64,000 nt of DNA from assembly GCA_022453515.1 (NCBI GenBank), contig JAJNNY010000065.1:62001-126000 (forward strand). The letters are read 5' to 3'. The translations under genes were made by a program, and so were the position numbers. This DNA is from Astrocystis sublimbata. Lineage: Eukaryota; Ascomycota; Sordariomycetes; Xylariales; Xylariaceae. Below are positions 11,276-23,633 of the stretch, piece by piece (positions within the stretch are counted from its first letter, which is position 1; every line of letters starts with the position of its first letter). The notes beneath the pieces are model-generated. The model saw only the letters and a list, made by a program, of their open reading frames with translations. It searched no databases and had not been told where the DNA came from.

Positions 11276-13375
11276 CTACTGTGAGAGGGAACGGTATGAC
11301 CAGATACGGGCTCTCATGTCGCCAGATCCCGTAGCGAAGAACCCACCTGTTGGGCTGGGAGCAACGGATATAACGCTGTTCTTGTGGCCCTGTAGCATAA
11401 GCTGAGTGTAGCCGGTGCGGGGATCCCAGAACTGAACGCCCCTGTCTTTCGATCCGGACATCACCCAGTTCGCATCCGGAGTGAGCGCCACACTGAGAAC
11501 GAAGTCCTGCCCACAGTTAGTACAAAATACAAGACTCGCTTTGAATAATACTCACTCGGTGACCCTCGAAAGTCTTGATACATCTACCCCCCTTTGGTCC
11601 AGTGTTGCCTGGAAGACGAGAGGGAGAGGGTGAGAGTTCCCACATCTTGATCGTCTTGTCTAGACTGCCACTCACTAGCTCCTTGCCGCTGGGTGAGAAG
11701 GCAACTGAATAGACACTGTCTTTATGGCCGTCTGGGCCTTCCAAACGCTCCAACAGGTATCCTTGGTGGATATCCCAGACACGAACACTCTTGTCCAGGG
11801 AGCCTGCTGCGACATACTTGGTGTCTGGTGAAATAGCCACTGTGGTGACACCATCTTCAATGGAGAGGGTCAGAATGTTGGAGCTTGTATCAATATCCCA
11901 AAGTCGGACGGTTCTATCACCACTTCCCGAAGCGATAGTCCTGCCGTCTCGGGCGAAATCGAGCGAGTATATGTCTTGCTCGTGGCCTGCAAAAGTGTTT
12001 CGGATGGTTCGCGAAGCGATATCCCAGACCTAAGCATGTTAGCATGATTGCCAATAAGCTATTGGGTGGGGACAGGAGAGCCTACCCGAATGAGTTTGTC
12101 CTCGGCTCCAGTGGCGAGATACTTGCCATCGGGGCTGAAGCAGACGCTTCGAATGTATAGATCGCCAGTGATCTCAGCTGTCTCATCTTGTAGGACGCAG
12201 ACCTTCTCACCAGTGGACACATCGTATATCTGGGCCGAACGGTTGCAGCCAGTTGCTACATATTTTCCATCATGACTGAACCGAACACAACACACGACAC
12301 TTTCGTGAGACAGCGTGTGGACCAAGTCGACATCGAGGACGCGTGGGACGTGTTGATTGAAAATAACAAACCAGTCGTCACGAGCCTTCTTAACATGCGC
12401 AGGGACGCGATCGGGATCCAACTCTCCCAGTGCATTGGTCATCATAGCGGTCGGCGGCTGATGAGCAACTCTATGATCGGGCGTAGGGTGATTGGGAACC
12501 TGGGGCGATGCGCCCGGGCCGGCATACGGGAGAGGCGTGTTGATCTGGGGGGTAGCCGGGCCACCAGCAGGTGGACGCCCAATTCCGCGTTTACCGGGAC
12601 CGGGAGAAGCCGTGGACTGAGGAGCCTGGCCAGGAAAACCATTAGGCCCGCCCGGACCTTGACCGTAGCCTGGCTGGAAGGGGGGCGCTTGGGATGGGGG
12701 CGGCGGCGGCGGTGGCGGGCCTTGCAGCCCGGGAGGCGGCTGGGGCATCTGGTGCTGTGCTTGAGGTGGCTGATGCTCTGGCGGCGGCGGCTGAGGGGGC
12801 AAGCCAGCACCTTGGCCTCCCTGGCCGGTCATGATTCCGCCGAAGAGGTTATTTCCAACGCCAATCGACGGGGGTGGAGCCGAGGGTCCGCCATGCTGAG
12901 GCCCGGGCATGCCAGGTTGCGGAGGCGCGCCTCCTCGGCTTCCGGCGTCGAGCTTATGACGGAGTATGTTGATCTCCTCCTCGTATCTATATCGAGTCAG
13001 CAATGCCTCCACAAAGACAGCAACGCCTCGGCGCAGGCTTCCTACTTTTGCTTCATGCTCATGTGAGTTTGTTCAAGCTGGTAAACCTTGTCCCTGATGA
13101 GCGAGGCTTCTTGAACTTGCTGTTGGACTTCCGAAATATTAGCCGGGTTGTCCTGAAGAGTTCCACACGTGGTACTTTGAAGGTTGTTCAAGGCAGGTGG
13201 CGGAAGAAGAGATCAAATGCGTGGAGGAGCTTGCGGAGAACCTACTTTGCTGTTCATAGCCCTCGTTGATTCGGATCTGATTCTCAAACTCGCTGCGGAT
13301 CTGCTCGAGCAGCTCCTGCAGCCGGCCACTCTGATTCTGCGGCAAGCCGCGGGCGTTATGCGGGTACAGCGACAT
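11276..13375 (-). CDS. rcoA: Tup1/RcoA/RCO-1 general transcriptional corepressor, WD40 protein
   Basis: Five exons on the minus strand (13375-13246, 13127-13046, 12986-12086, 12029-11556, 11506-11276) join in phase to 605 residues. Tup1 with Ssn6/Cyc8 represses glucose-, development- and mating-regulated genes by recruiting deacetylases and masking activators. The N-terminal tetramerisation helix is visible ([18 protein letters not shown], then a second exon with [12 protein letters not shown] and [16 protein letters not shown]). A Pro/Gln/Gly-rich linker covers about residues 90-230. Seven WD40 blades follow, each with D(K/R)xxRxWD-type ends, for example [30 protein letters not shown] and [10 protein letters not shown]. 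The microexon-sized second exon (82 nt) splits the coiled coil. The 5' flank is unusually long and gene-free, as often seen for global regulators. Confidence 0.95.
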
Positions 13376-16300
13376 GACGGTGTATTAAGCTCCGCGTGTC
13401 GTATCGTATCGATGGCCTGGGCGCGCACTTGTTCGCGGTTGCTGCATGCACCCCACTTTTGGCGTCTTCTCTTGTTGAGGTATCTCAGCAATTCTGAAGT
13501 CTGTTCGCTCGCGGACGCATGCGTTAGTCACGTAGGGCGTGCCGCGCAACAACGCGATACGAGGCGACTGTGCTAGTGGTGGGTGGGAGCTAAGCGCGCA
13601 GGCGGTCTTGCAGCGTACGGGATGCCGACGACGATGACGCTGTCCCACGAGTGTCGCGGCAGAGACAGGACAGCGGTGCCCGGTGGACTTGAAGGGGTTG
13701 CGCGGTGCTTCGAGTTGTCGGTGGACGGACAGTACGTGGGTAGATGGATGGATGGATGGACGGTGTAGTCTGATCGAATGGGAAAAGGGAGGAAGGTTTG
13801 TTGCCGGTGCTTGGAGCGCTGGAGCAGGGAAGGGCGGCAGAGTGGATGCGGGCGAGGAATCAGGACCCAGAGCCAGCTCGCGGCTTATATAGCTGGTCTC
13901 TATTGGTATTAGTTTCGCAGTCAGGGCCTGCCTGGTACCTGTTGACCGGGGAGTACATGGGATTTCCGTTGGACTGCAGCTGCTCGGCTGGCCCATGCGT
14001 CTACCATGCTAGCTTGAGTAGGTACATAGGTACATGCAAAGGTACCTCGGTACGTATAGGATGTCTATCGTGCCTATGTGGGGCGCAGGGAAGTCGTGCG
14101 AGTGGATCTCCATCTCAGCTGGGTTGCATCCGATACATACTGTACGCATCACTCCGAGTCGGTACCGCTCGAATCTACCGGGGATATATACGCCACACTG
14201 TACGTGTAGTACCTCGCCCGACCCCATATAATCTAGGCTCCCGTCCTTCCTAAGTAGAGTGCATGTCGCATGTACCAACCGCTACGGCAGGCTGCCAGTG
14301 GGTTTGCTGTCCACTGTTCAGATGGCAAGGTTGGAGGTGGAGGAATCCCGACAGGCCCACATGCAGCAGGAGCCCGGTGTGGTGCGCTGCAGGTCAGGCC
14401 TGCAGGTCGTCCTTACATTGTATGAAAAGCTGTGTGTGCTGCATCATGGACAAAACGGCTAGTTCGGGCAAATGCTCCTGCAGGGCAAGTGACCGGGGGA
14501 GCGTTGCAGCGCCCAATCCTACATGTAGATACCTAGGTACAAAGCAGGACTACCTACATGTACTACCAGCTGGTATCGTGGGGGGTTCCGGGGGTTCGTT
14601 TGCTGAGGCCCCATACGTGGAGAGGTACGTGCAGCACAAAATGTAGGGTAGACCTCGACATGTTTCCACCACTCACATAATTGTAGGCAATTGGCTTTCT
14701 TTGGGATAGCCAGTACCAAAGGAGCCAAATAGATGCAGTGTAGCTTTATACCAGGTAGCGTCGATGGCAGCCCTCAGAGCTGTGGACAATGTGGCACAGA
14801 TATATATGCATAGTTAAACGGGCATACCCGTAGTATCTCTCCGGGTGCAATTGTGTTCAAGGTTTCTAATAATGTTCATATTGAGTTTGAAGAAAGATGG
14901 CTAGCTACTAATAGAATCGCAGCTGCATGCCGCCGACATGCATCAAGTACATGTGTATTTACTTACGTAGGTCACGGGCTGGGTATGTATAGAAGCACAC
15001 ATACGGGAGGTTGTTTATCTCATCGCCCGTGCCCCGTGCCCGTACGCATCAATCGTCCACCTACATAGTACTTACTTGGGAAGCTCGTGTCGCCATTGCT
15101 TCTCCGACTCCACGAAGTCCTAGTAGGTATGCGTAATACCAGATAATCTCGTCGTACCGAACAATTCGACCAAACAAACATTTCGCAGCAGGGGTAAGCG
15201 GTTGTGTAACAGAAGACCCCAGCACAGCTCCACTCGAGGGAAGATGGCCCCAGTCGAGCCCAGTGTCCGCCGACCTAGTGGGTTAGGTACGTTTAGGTAG
15301 ACGGGCAGTCAGGCTCAGTGTCGAGGTACATTTACATTTCATCCACTAACAAGTGCCTACGTACATCTAGCACGGGTGCAGGTGGAGCCTGAGCAAATAC
15401 CAGCTCGCATGTGCTGACCTTAATACGATCCTACTATAGGTACAACTCTACCTACCGGGACCAGCTCCCCCGGCATTGCTCAACCACGCCATTCCTCACT
15501 CGGCGCCTATGGCCTTGCCGAGTCTTCTCCACAGTCTGCACATTGCGATACCATATTTTCACTTGTCCGGCGTGAAAGCGGGTGAACGATCCCGAACCCT
15601 GGAACCAACCCTCGCTGGCGACACTGGTACTCGTAGGTATCACGTCTGTCAGCAAGCCCGCCCTATGCCTCTGTCCAGTCGCCTTCCCGACAGACGGTAC
15701 ATGTAGATGATGATACCAGATACCTATGTATCAAGTGGTGTCGTTTGCCAAGAATCAGTCATACTTTTTCCGCTCGAGACACACAAGGACATGGCTCGAT
15801 GCTTATGCTTCCTTCGCCCCAGCTGGAGAGAATAGCCAGTATCATGAGCAACTTCATGCTTGGGCCTAGACCTACCTAGACAAGGCTGCAGTGCAAACGC
15901 GGCTTCGGCGGCAAAACCATCGACATTGCGATGCCTTCGAACAGACTTTGCCTGGGGCGGGGTATTATCACATATGACAAAGCTTAGTACATGTTGTGCA
16001 TCAACGCCATCGTCATCATACAAATGAAATAGCTTGTGTGATAGGCGTATTCCCAGGGGGCTGATGAAGAGGCTAGCCATATCTAGCATCTAAGACAGGA
16101 TTTTCTATTCTTTTTGCAAGGCATCTATCTACATCTGCACACGGATGCAGGTTTGTTTGACACGGAGGCTTCACGTACGGCACGACGGCACTATCACGGG
16201 GTTACTACGTGGCGATTTACCTACGTCGTAAAGACTGTCTGTTCACAGGCTCTGTGTCACAACTGGGTTTGCGGAGCGCATCAACGGACCAGCATCGGGC

Positions 16301-17682
16301 GGGCATGAGAATATCTATAGGGACCGACACATCTCGCAGTCTGCGGAGCAGGACGGGAACCTGCAGCCAATGTCAACAAATGCAGCGGTTTTGAGGCGAT
16401 AGGTCTCCTGCTTCTGCTGCCAGCTGCCTTGATGAAGAAGGCTACTTACAGCCTTTACATGTATACCTATGCCTAATGTACCGAAGGCATCTAGATCGCG
16501 GCTTTACCGTGCTACCGTGCTACCGGCGTTAAGCTAAATCCTTTTGTACGCCCAGCCGTGACTTGATAAGGGCTCGCAGTCCATAGGTAGCCTGACATCC
16601 TGACTCAGACGTCCCAATGCCCCTCTCATCTCAAGGCACAGATCCCGAACAAATCGAATTCCAATACCACCCATCATCATCAATAAGCGTTTCCTAGCAT
16701 CCCGACGGCAGATAGTACTAGACCTGACCCATTTATATCCGTTTGGTTTCGGACTTTAGTATAGAATAGCTCCCTTGCTATCCTGCAAATCTCGCTGTAG
16801 AAAAAGGCTATAGCAGTCACCGGGTTCAAGAAAAGACGCCTGCGCATACAACGTTGCTATTCAGACATGTGCCACTAACCAACACATGTCTTCAGATAGG
16901 CTCCCTGCGCTAGACTGCTGTGAGCCTGTAACACACAGATTACTACTTTGACCCGTCCAAACAGATGGATACCTAGAATATCACCGCAAATCGCTTGACC
17001 CTTGATTAAGGAACCCTCTATGATCCAGACGCCACCTTCCATATTACGCAGCGCATTGTACTTGTTCCTGGTTCTTCCACCTGCGGCTAGCCACCCCAGC
17101 ACAAGATATCCAGAGGTTATGTGCAAAGTACGAGCATCTAATCCTCAGGCCGAAAACATCAACTCCCAAACCGGCAGCACCACTAGTGCTAAGCACGCAT
17201 GTGTCCATACCTTATCATATGATCTAACACAGTCCTTGAGAATCTTGATGGAATTCTGATGTTTGAAGGCTCTTAGAATGCTTACCCTAGTGTTCGTAGC
17301 GATAGACATAAAGTCTTGCATCAATATTTCTTGACCTCGTGACAGCTGAATATTCCGGCTTATACAAGTTCGGCAGGTAAGACTTCTTACTTTGGCTTTC
17401 GACATGATCTCCACGGGTAGATCGAGTAAGGAGTTTCCAATAAGTAAGGACATAGTAGATAGACACCATGCAATAGTATTCCTTTAGCTAACCCCCCTAG
17501 GCCTAACATGTTGATGTTGCTATAAGGGTATGATGTTAGGCCCATGCTACTTAAGTGACATAGATCTGAAGATAGATCAAACGAATTAGAAGCATCGACC
17601 GGGCTTCTCATACACAACCTCAAGCTTAACTTGCAGAGTTGCCCAAAAATATATGAGAAGACGTTGAAGCAAAACAACAAAA
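13376..17682. other. Long gene-free region upstream of Tup1/RcoA
   Basis: About 4.3 kb with no supported protein. The part nearest the Tup1 start is probably promoter and leader; it contains a GATG(GAT)-type simple repeat near 13743-13762. Many copies of GTACCTA/TAGGTAC-type words, often as small palindromes, lie between about 14010 and 15750 (for example near 14020-14056, 14530-14540 and 15285-15300). No transposase, reverse transcriptase or terminal repeat could be read. Confidence 0.5.
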
Positions 17683-17753
17683 TGCATCAGCCGTGAATCG
17701 AACACGGGGCCCATCGATGGCAACGATGGATTTTACCACTAAACCACTGATGC
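17683..17753 (-). tRNA. tRNA-Gly (GCC)
   Basis: The minus strand folds as a 71-base cloverleaf including the discriminator base. The acceptor arms GCATCAG and CTGATGC pair fully. The D arm contains TGGTTTAGTGGTA, an A-box match. The anticodon arm CCATCG-TTGCCAT-CGATGG places GCC in the loop. The T arm is CCGTG-TTCGATT-CACGG, a perfect five-pair stem with a B-box match. A T-run follows at once on the transcribed strand as an RNA polymerase III terminator. No intron. The gene sits alone in a protein-gene desert. Confidence 0.95.
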
Positions 17754-20037
17754 TTTATGATTTGCTGATGTCATTGTGGGGATTAAACTCCCTTATACTT
17801 CAAGAACATGAAGTGTTATTATACCAGAGTGAAAGAATATAGCAGTAGTTACATAGCCAAGTAGAATAGTAGGAGTTAGGGTGTTAATTTTATTGATTCC
17901 TGGGCTCTCTTATATAATGGGAGTCACTTAGTCCTTATGTATACGGATTTCATACCTAAATAGCCCTCTGCAAGGGAGCCCCTAGGTCATAGTAAGGCTC
18001 ATGCTACCTTAGCACCTGATAAAGAACTACATCATGATGTTCTTATTTGTAGTACTTAGATAAAATAATCCTCAATAGCTAGTCATGAGATGTTGTCGGA
18101 TGCTAGCTCTCTAAGCATGATTAAACGCCAGTTCTAGCTGATTACGAGAAGGCAAAGCCTCTATACAGGGCTTTAGCATCATAGAGGGCTATTAACTGCC
18201 GTCAAGGGAATCAAGTCATCGACACGTCGTAGCAAATCCCCGCAATAGCGACAGTAGATGTTACAGCTGTGCTAGGTGCTACCATTGATCGTCAGTCCTC
18301 CATGATAGCTCTAAGGGTTCAAATATAGAGCGACTGACTTCGTCACATCATACCCTACGTTTAGTCATTGCGATTATATTCAGAAGGCAGCCTCAATACT
18401 CTTTAACTGGTGGCCTTCGTTTTATTATTCCTATATCAATGGCAACATACGTCTGCGATGGGAACAACTGTACCTGCACTGCTTGACTAGCATCAGTTGC
18501 AAGATACTGGGTCTACGCCAACACGCGAGGAGGAGGACTACGTCAGAGCCTTCTATCATCAGGCCCGTCTGATGGTCAGTGGACGAATCCAGGCTCGGGC
18601 ATGTCTACAAGGGTAGGGCAGCTTGACAGGTTTCCCAAGATGAAGAGGGGCAGTTATGTTGTGACTTGCGAGTGATTGTGCAAACTGGTACCGAAGAGCT
18701 TCCGCTTTGAATTGAATTTGTGAGGTGACCAAAGTGAACAGATCTGGAAATATGTTCGTAAATACGTGATGCCGAGTTATTTCAGGATGAACCCTCAATA
18801 TCCCACACGTGCATACCTGACCTAGCCCAGAGCCTTCGGCTAGGATGCCGGCCTGCATTGAGTTTTGATCGACGTAGGTGGTATTAGGGAGCGATCCTTG
18901 CCGTGAAACATTGCTGGCAGTAGTAGCTCAACGGGAAGTGCGTTGATGAACCATGCAACACCAAATATCTAGTCCCTCGTATATCTATCGAGCCTGTATA
19001 GTTGTTGCATGGAAGGAAGCCACCATATGAGATGTAAAATATCCAGACCCTTACTTGCATGTAATATCCGATGGACATGGACAGGGTTGTTGCGGAAGAC
19101 CGAGTTGGGAAATGGGCAGAGAAACTTACGATGGAGGGCTCGAGGGCATATTTAACCATACTACTGGTAGTGCATATTGTGATCCCTTGTTCTTGTCACA
19201 CGCCAATCATAGCACGCCATTGGGACGATACCGTGGAGATCTTCATATAGAGCGTGCCACGTCCCGTGTCCAGACCCATTGTATGTGTTCAAAATGGTAT
19301 GACTTAAGCCAATTGTCTTGAATCGAAGCAAGTTGTTACACCGAAGTCTTAGCTTCAGATTCGAGTTCAAGATGTGGATAGATACTTACTTTAGAGTATT
19401 AAGTAAGCCACGATGCACCTTAGGTAAAGTCTTGAGTTCTTATAGCAACAAGGGAAGATTCCAGCCAGCTAGCAGATAAGCAAGGGAGCGACTCAACTTC
19501 TAATACACGATAATTCCTTTAATAGGAGCAAGTGATATCAAGCTATAAAGTATACAGCTAAATACAATAACATCATTATGATCTGTTGGCCTGTGGCTAG
19601 TGAGGGGCTAGTGTGGCTTGTGCGTGGCTCGCGTGACTGCATTGAATAGGTGCAGGCAAGGGGCTATAGTATAGCCCTTTGCAGCGTAGCAACCATATGA
19701 CCACTAGAAATAACGGAAGTGAATACTCTGGGACTATTTACCACTGTATTTTCTGTGTATATAAGTCCGTACTACTTCTGCCTTGTTATGACATAAGTTT
19801 TTTCCTTACGTTTAGTAACCCTTGAGATTCGACCCCTTCTTTGCAAGCCTAACGTGACTCTATTCCCACATGATCTAGGATATACGAGGGGTTGTTGCTA
19901 CTTAGAGAGCTATTGTATATAGATAGCAACACAAAGTCCAAGGTAGGTAAAGTCTAATCTTAAGGACATACAACTGTACAAAATCACATACAAACTTAGT
20001 TGCATTTTGTTCAATATCGTACATCAACAAACCAAAA
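17754..20037. other. AT-rich gene desert between two glycine tRNA genes
   Basis: About 2.3 kb of TA-dinucleotide-rich sequence with frequent stops in all frames. Longest frames are about 90-100 codons and look random. The composition and the flanking tRNA genes fit decayed, possibly RIP-mutated, mobile DNA, but I could read no conserved retroelement or transposase motif and found no clear terminal repeats. Confidence 0.45.
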
Positions 20038-20121
20038 GCTGTAGTAGTGTAGTGGTTATCATTCTAGCCTTCCACCTGTCGGAGCAAGCTTGAGACCGGC
20101 GTTCGATTCGCCGTTACAGCA
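20038..20121 (+). tRNA. tRNA-Gly (TCC) with a 12-nt intron
   Basis: The acceptor arms GCTGTAG and TTACAGC pair with one G-T wobble. The D arm matches the A box (TAGTGTAGTGGTTA). The T arm is CGGCG-TTCGATT-CGCCG, with a B-box match, and TTTT follows at 20123. The anticodon loop starts CTTCCA, giving anticodon TCC. A 12-base insert, CCTGTCGGAGCA, lies directly after position 37, where fungal tRNA introns belong. Removing it gives a 72-base tRNA. The anticodon stem CTAGC/GCTTG has one T-T mismatch, so the gene is either slightly divergent or decaying. Confidence 0.85.
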
Positions 20122-20895
20122 ATTTTGCTGTCTGTTACTGTAACGATGGTTCCTTTTTAGCGGTTCTTATGGTCTTTAATCCTGTGACATAGCTTGCATA
20201 CACTATACCTCTCTCTCACTAGACTGCTCTAGCACTAGTCTCTAAATCTATTAGAACACGGGTAAAGGTAGGACTTGATATGTCTATATTTTATGTTTTT
20301 AGAAGTTTGATGTATTATGCTAGTCCTCTATATGCTGTCAATACAGAAGCTGTTGCATCGTCAACTGAGTCTCCTTTAACTATGCTATGAACATTTTCCA
20401 ATTGCCTGGAGTGCTCCCAAATACGACCCAGGCAAGCCAGGGTCGACGTTTCATAGCTCGAGCAATCCCTGCTGTGCGTGGATTAAGTTGCCCGAAACGG
20501 AACGTGCTCCCAGCCCTGCATGTTTCGACGAGGCACTTAGCGCTGAGTTTCATGTTTCTCGACCCAACTTGAGACGCCAGTGGTCACAGCTTCGCGATAC
20601 CGTAGACCACAATCGCGTTATCTCGACATATTTATCAAGTCGCATCCACACACCCTGGATGGTTCAGGGGATCTCCATATGACGGTAAGTAAGTCTTAGC
20701 GGGTGGAACCCAGCCTTCACATAGCCTGCTGTTTCCCCGGTATTAGAACCCGGGGAAAATCGAAGTTGATCCTGTCGGTAAGACATTCCTTTCTTCTTCA
20801 TTTTCGATTTTCAACCTGCTGCTGGTACGGTCTAGTTCAACACTTCATTCATTTCTTACCAGCACCTGGAGTGCCACTTTATTTAATACTCAAAA
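20122..20895. other. Intergenic, upstream of UstYa-family gene
   Basis: About 770 bases with no supported gene. The last 100-200 bases are presumably the promoter and leader of the UstYa-family gene starting at 20896. I recognise no regulatory sites with confidence. Confidence 0.5.
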
Positions 20896-21957
20896 ATGCC
20901 GGATAAATACCATACGATAGCCCTGGACAAGGAGCCTTTTCTAGAGAAGTGCGAGCGTACTGACAGTGAAGAAACGTTGATATGGACGGGCGAGAGTGAA
21001 CCTCTTACTTCTGGACTCCGAAACCTGAGCATACACTGGGTATGGCTAGCACATGCGGTTCTATTATCAGCCTCGGCACTTTTCTTCGCATTGAGCTTTT
21101 GTGCGAGGACCACGAAGACATCGGATCTAGAATATACGAGACGGTTCTCGGCTTGGTGTACGTTGCCCAAGCAAAGAAAGCACGGGTAGAAGTCCGGTTT
21201 TTAATATTTTCTTAAAGCACCAGCAATAAGCGCTGTCGGATACGAAACGCGCCGATTCGATCTACCTCCCTTTGCGGATGGGCCTTTCGTTGGCAAAGGT
21301 GACGATGTAGATGCGAAATGGGACGGGATTTTGGCACGTGAGTACTAGTCATCACCAATTATGGTCGGTGGTGCATTCTGACCATGTTCGTTAGCTGGCG
21401 GCTTCATGATATCTGAGGAGGAGCTGGGCAAGCTCGGCCTCGATCCGGACGAGTCCCTGAGAATTACAGATCCGCGCAACGGAGAGCCGGGCTATCGTGT
21501 GGCTATGGAGGTCTTCCATCAACTGCACTGCCTCAACCTGCTACGGCAAAACATGTACAAGGACCATTACACTCCTCTCGGAGGCGACATGGCGGCGGCG
21601 CCAAACGATTTGCGCAACCACCTCGACCACTGTATCGATGCGTTACGGCAGTTCGTCATGTGCCAGGGCGACGTCGGGGTGTTCAGTTATAACGACCCCT
21701 TCAACGACGGCCATCTGAAGCCCAACTACAACACACCACACACGGTAAGAGACCTCTCGAATCTATCATCTTCTCATGTTGGCTATTGAGAGAGAGCACG
21801 AAAGCTACTCGGGATCATGCATCTAACCCTCGCACATCATGCTCCGGCTGGCGATGACTGACTTTTTATTGCGCAGTGCCGAAACTTCGACAGCATACGG
21901 CAATGGGCTGTAGACAATGTCGTGCCACAGGGCCCGGACGAGCCTCATCACCACTGA
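20896..21957 (+). CDS. UstYa/DUF3328-family membrane oxidase-like protein
   Basis: Four exons (20896-21157, 21218-21337, 21395-21744, 21877-21957) join in phase to 270 residues. UstYa-family proteins take part in oxidative cyclisation or halogenation in ribosomal-peptide (ustiloxin, cyclochlorotine) and other fungal secondary pathways. A single membrane segment lies at about residues 48-69. The family's paired HxxHC motifs are intact: HQLHC at 169-173, followed by LNLLR, and HLDHC at 203-207, followed by IDALRQFVMC. The C-terminus has the usual CRNFDSIRQWA end segment, and WSPAI sits across the first splice site as in relatives. No UstA-like repeat precursor, kexin, tyrosinase or peptidase gene lies within the neighbouring 10 kb, so this appears to be a solitary copy. 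Its substrate cannot be predicted. Confidence 0.9.
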
Positions 21958-23633
21958 GACGACTCATAGTGTAGCCATGTTGTCATCAGTGGATGTTCAT
22001 ATGGCGTATAAATAGTTGGGGCTGTTGTGTTGGCGGATGTGGTCGAATCCAGCATACAACAAACACACTTGTGCCTCCTTACCAAATATAATAATTGAAT
22101 ATGATCGGCTGTCAGCAATGGTCATCCAACATGCCGAGTAAGAGAGCAATAATCTTAGCCTGCCGCGTACCAGCCGTTAATTGTCCGATGCATCTGACAA
22201 ACGTACACTTGTCGGTAAAGCAACATGCATGTGCGTCAGGTATCAAAGACAAAGGATGGGGCGAATTGTGTGGCGCGATGAATCCCACTCCGTGTGGCAC
22301 GTCGGTGAGGAAATGACGGTATAGCCCGTTCGTTATTTTGTTGGTGTGGACTGAACCTACGAGTACAGATCTCAGCTGTATCTGCGTGCATGTGCGTAAT
22401 AGTACAGCTTGGAGCTAATCACCAATTCGAGTACCGAAGAGGGGACCGGGCAGCTGGGCGCAGATTAGATTTAATGGCGGTGGCAAGATGTTTTAACGCA
22501 TGTTGTTCCTACGCGTACAGCATTTTGCGGGACGGTCATGGAAGCTGTCGCGGAGCTTCGATACGAATACGAATGCGGGTGAGGCGACTGGAGGTGGATG
22601 ATGCTGACCGTCTGTTTAACGACGGTGCTGATGGCAAGGGGCAACAATCGACCGGAAGCTTCAACACCCAGCGATGCAGTGGGGGGGACCACATTGGCGC
22701 ATACCAATGGGCGGCTCCGATGGCAGCAGAGAAGCTGCAGAAGCGGCGCAAAAGAGTGGGACCTTGGGCTACGGGACCACTAGCAGAAGGGCCAGCACAG
22801 AACGGCGTGCAGTAAGCGTGGTCCTGCCTGATGGCTGCCCAGCTCGCCTGGTCCCCGGGCTGCTAGACGGGCTTGGTAGGCTGCAGGTAATTAATTAGGG
22901 TACCTGGCTCGCCTGGCGTACCTACCTAAGCGTACCACAGGTCGACCTCGCTGTTCAGCCCATCTCGACATTGCCATGATGCCACATCGAAAAGAAAGCC
23001 CTTCGATCGTACGTTCGTGTTCGCATCCCACCAACAAACCGCATTCTTAGCACCAATTCAGCACCAATTCAGCACGAAACCGCCAACCAGCGGTGTTGAC
23101 GGCCAGCGCGCATAGAACACTACTTAATTGCGCGCAGCTGCTCCGTTTCTCGAGAGTCATTAGATACCTCTGGCACACTGGTTCTATAGCTCTGGGTATA
23201 GCGCAAGGGAGCAACCTTAATTGACAGGTGTAGCATCCATCCTTACACGGACGGTCTTTCAGGGGTCCCAAGCCACTCGCATATTTTTTCTAATTTGCCG
23301 GTGATCTCAATAGCTGGAGTGCTCAGATATTCCCAAGAAGCAACGACTGTCCAGCATTGAACTGCCCGCTTTCGGCCTTTCTCCTGCAGCGCATTCCGCA
23401 TTCCGCATTTTATCAGATCTGGGGCTCAACAAGATCTGCCCAGTCCAGCTCCACCAACGAACCCGAACTCGAGCCAGGCCCCGTGGTCTCGCCTGGACTT
23501 GATTTAATAGTCCTCGCTTTTCTCACCTCTCACCCCTCGCGACGCAGCCTGTGTTTTCCTTCTTTCTGCGCCCAACAGCTGTCACCTGCGCGTCCATACC
23601 TTTCTCTGTCCGAGCTTGACGACTGCATACAAC
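21958..23633. other. Intergenic, including probable erg3 promoter
   Basis: About 1.7 kb without a supported gene. A short tandem duplication of AGCACCAATTC occurs near 23050-23073, and the 200 bases before the desaturase ATG are pyrimidine-rich, typical of a fungal leader. No sterol-response element could be assigned confidently by eye. Confidence 0.5.

Noticed and set aside
12272..13066. 264-codon open frame on the plus strand
   Set aside because: It is antisense to the Pro/Gln-rich and WD40 exons of the Tup1/RcoA gene; its Arg/Trp/Gly-rich content is the complement of that low-complexity coding sequence.
17754..20037. Retrotransposon between the two tRNA genes
   Set aside because: The composition suggests decayed mobile DNA, but I could read no reverse transcriptase, integrase, long terminal repeat or target-site duplication, so no element is claimed.
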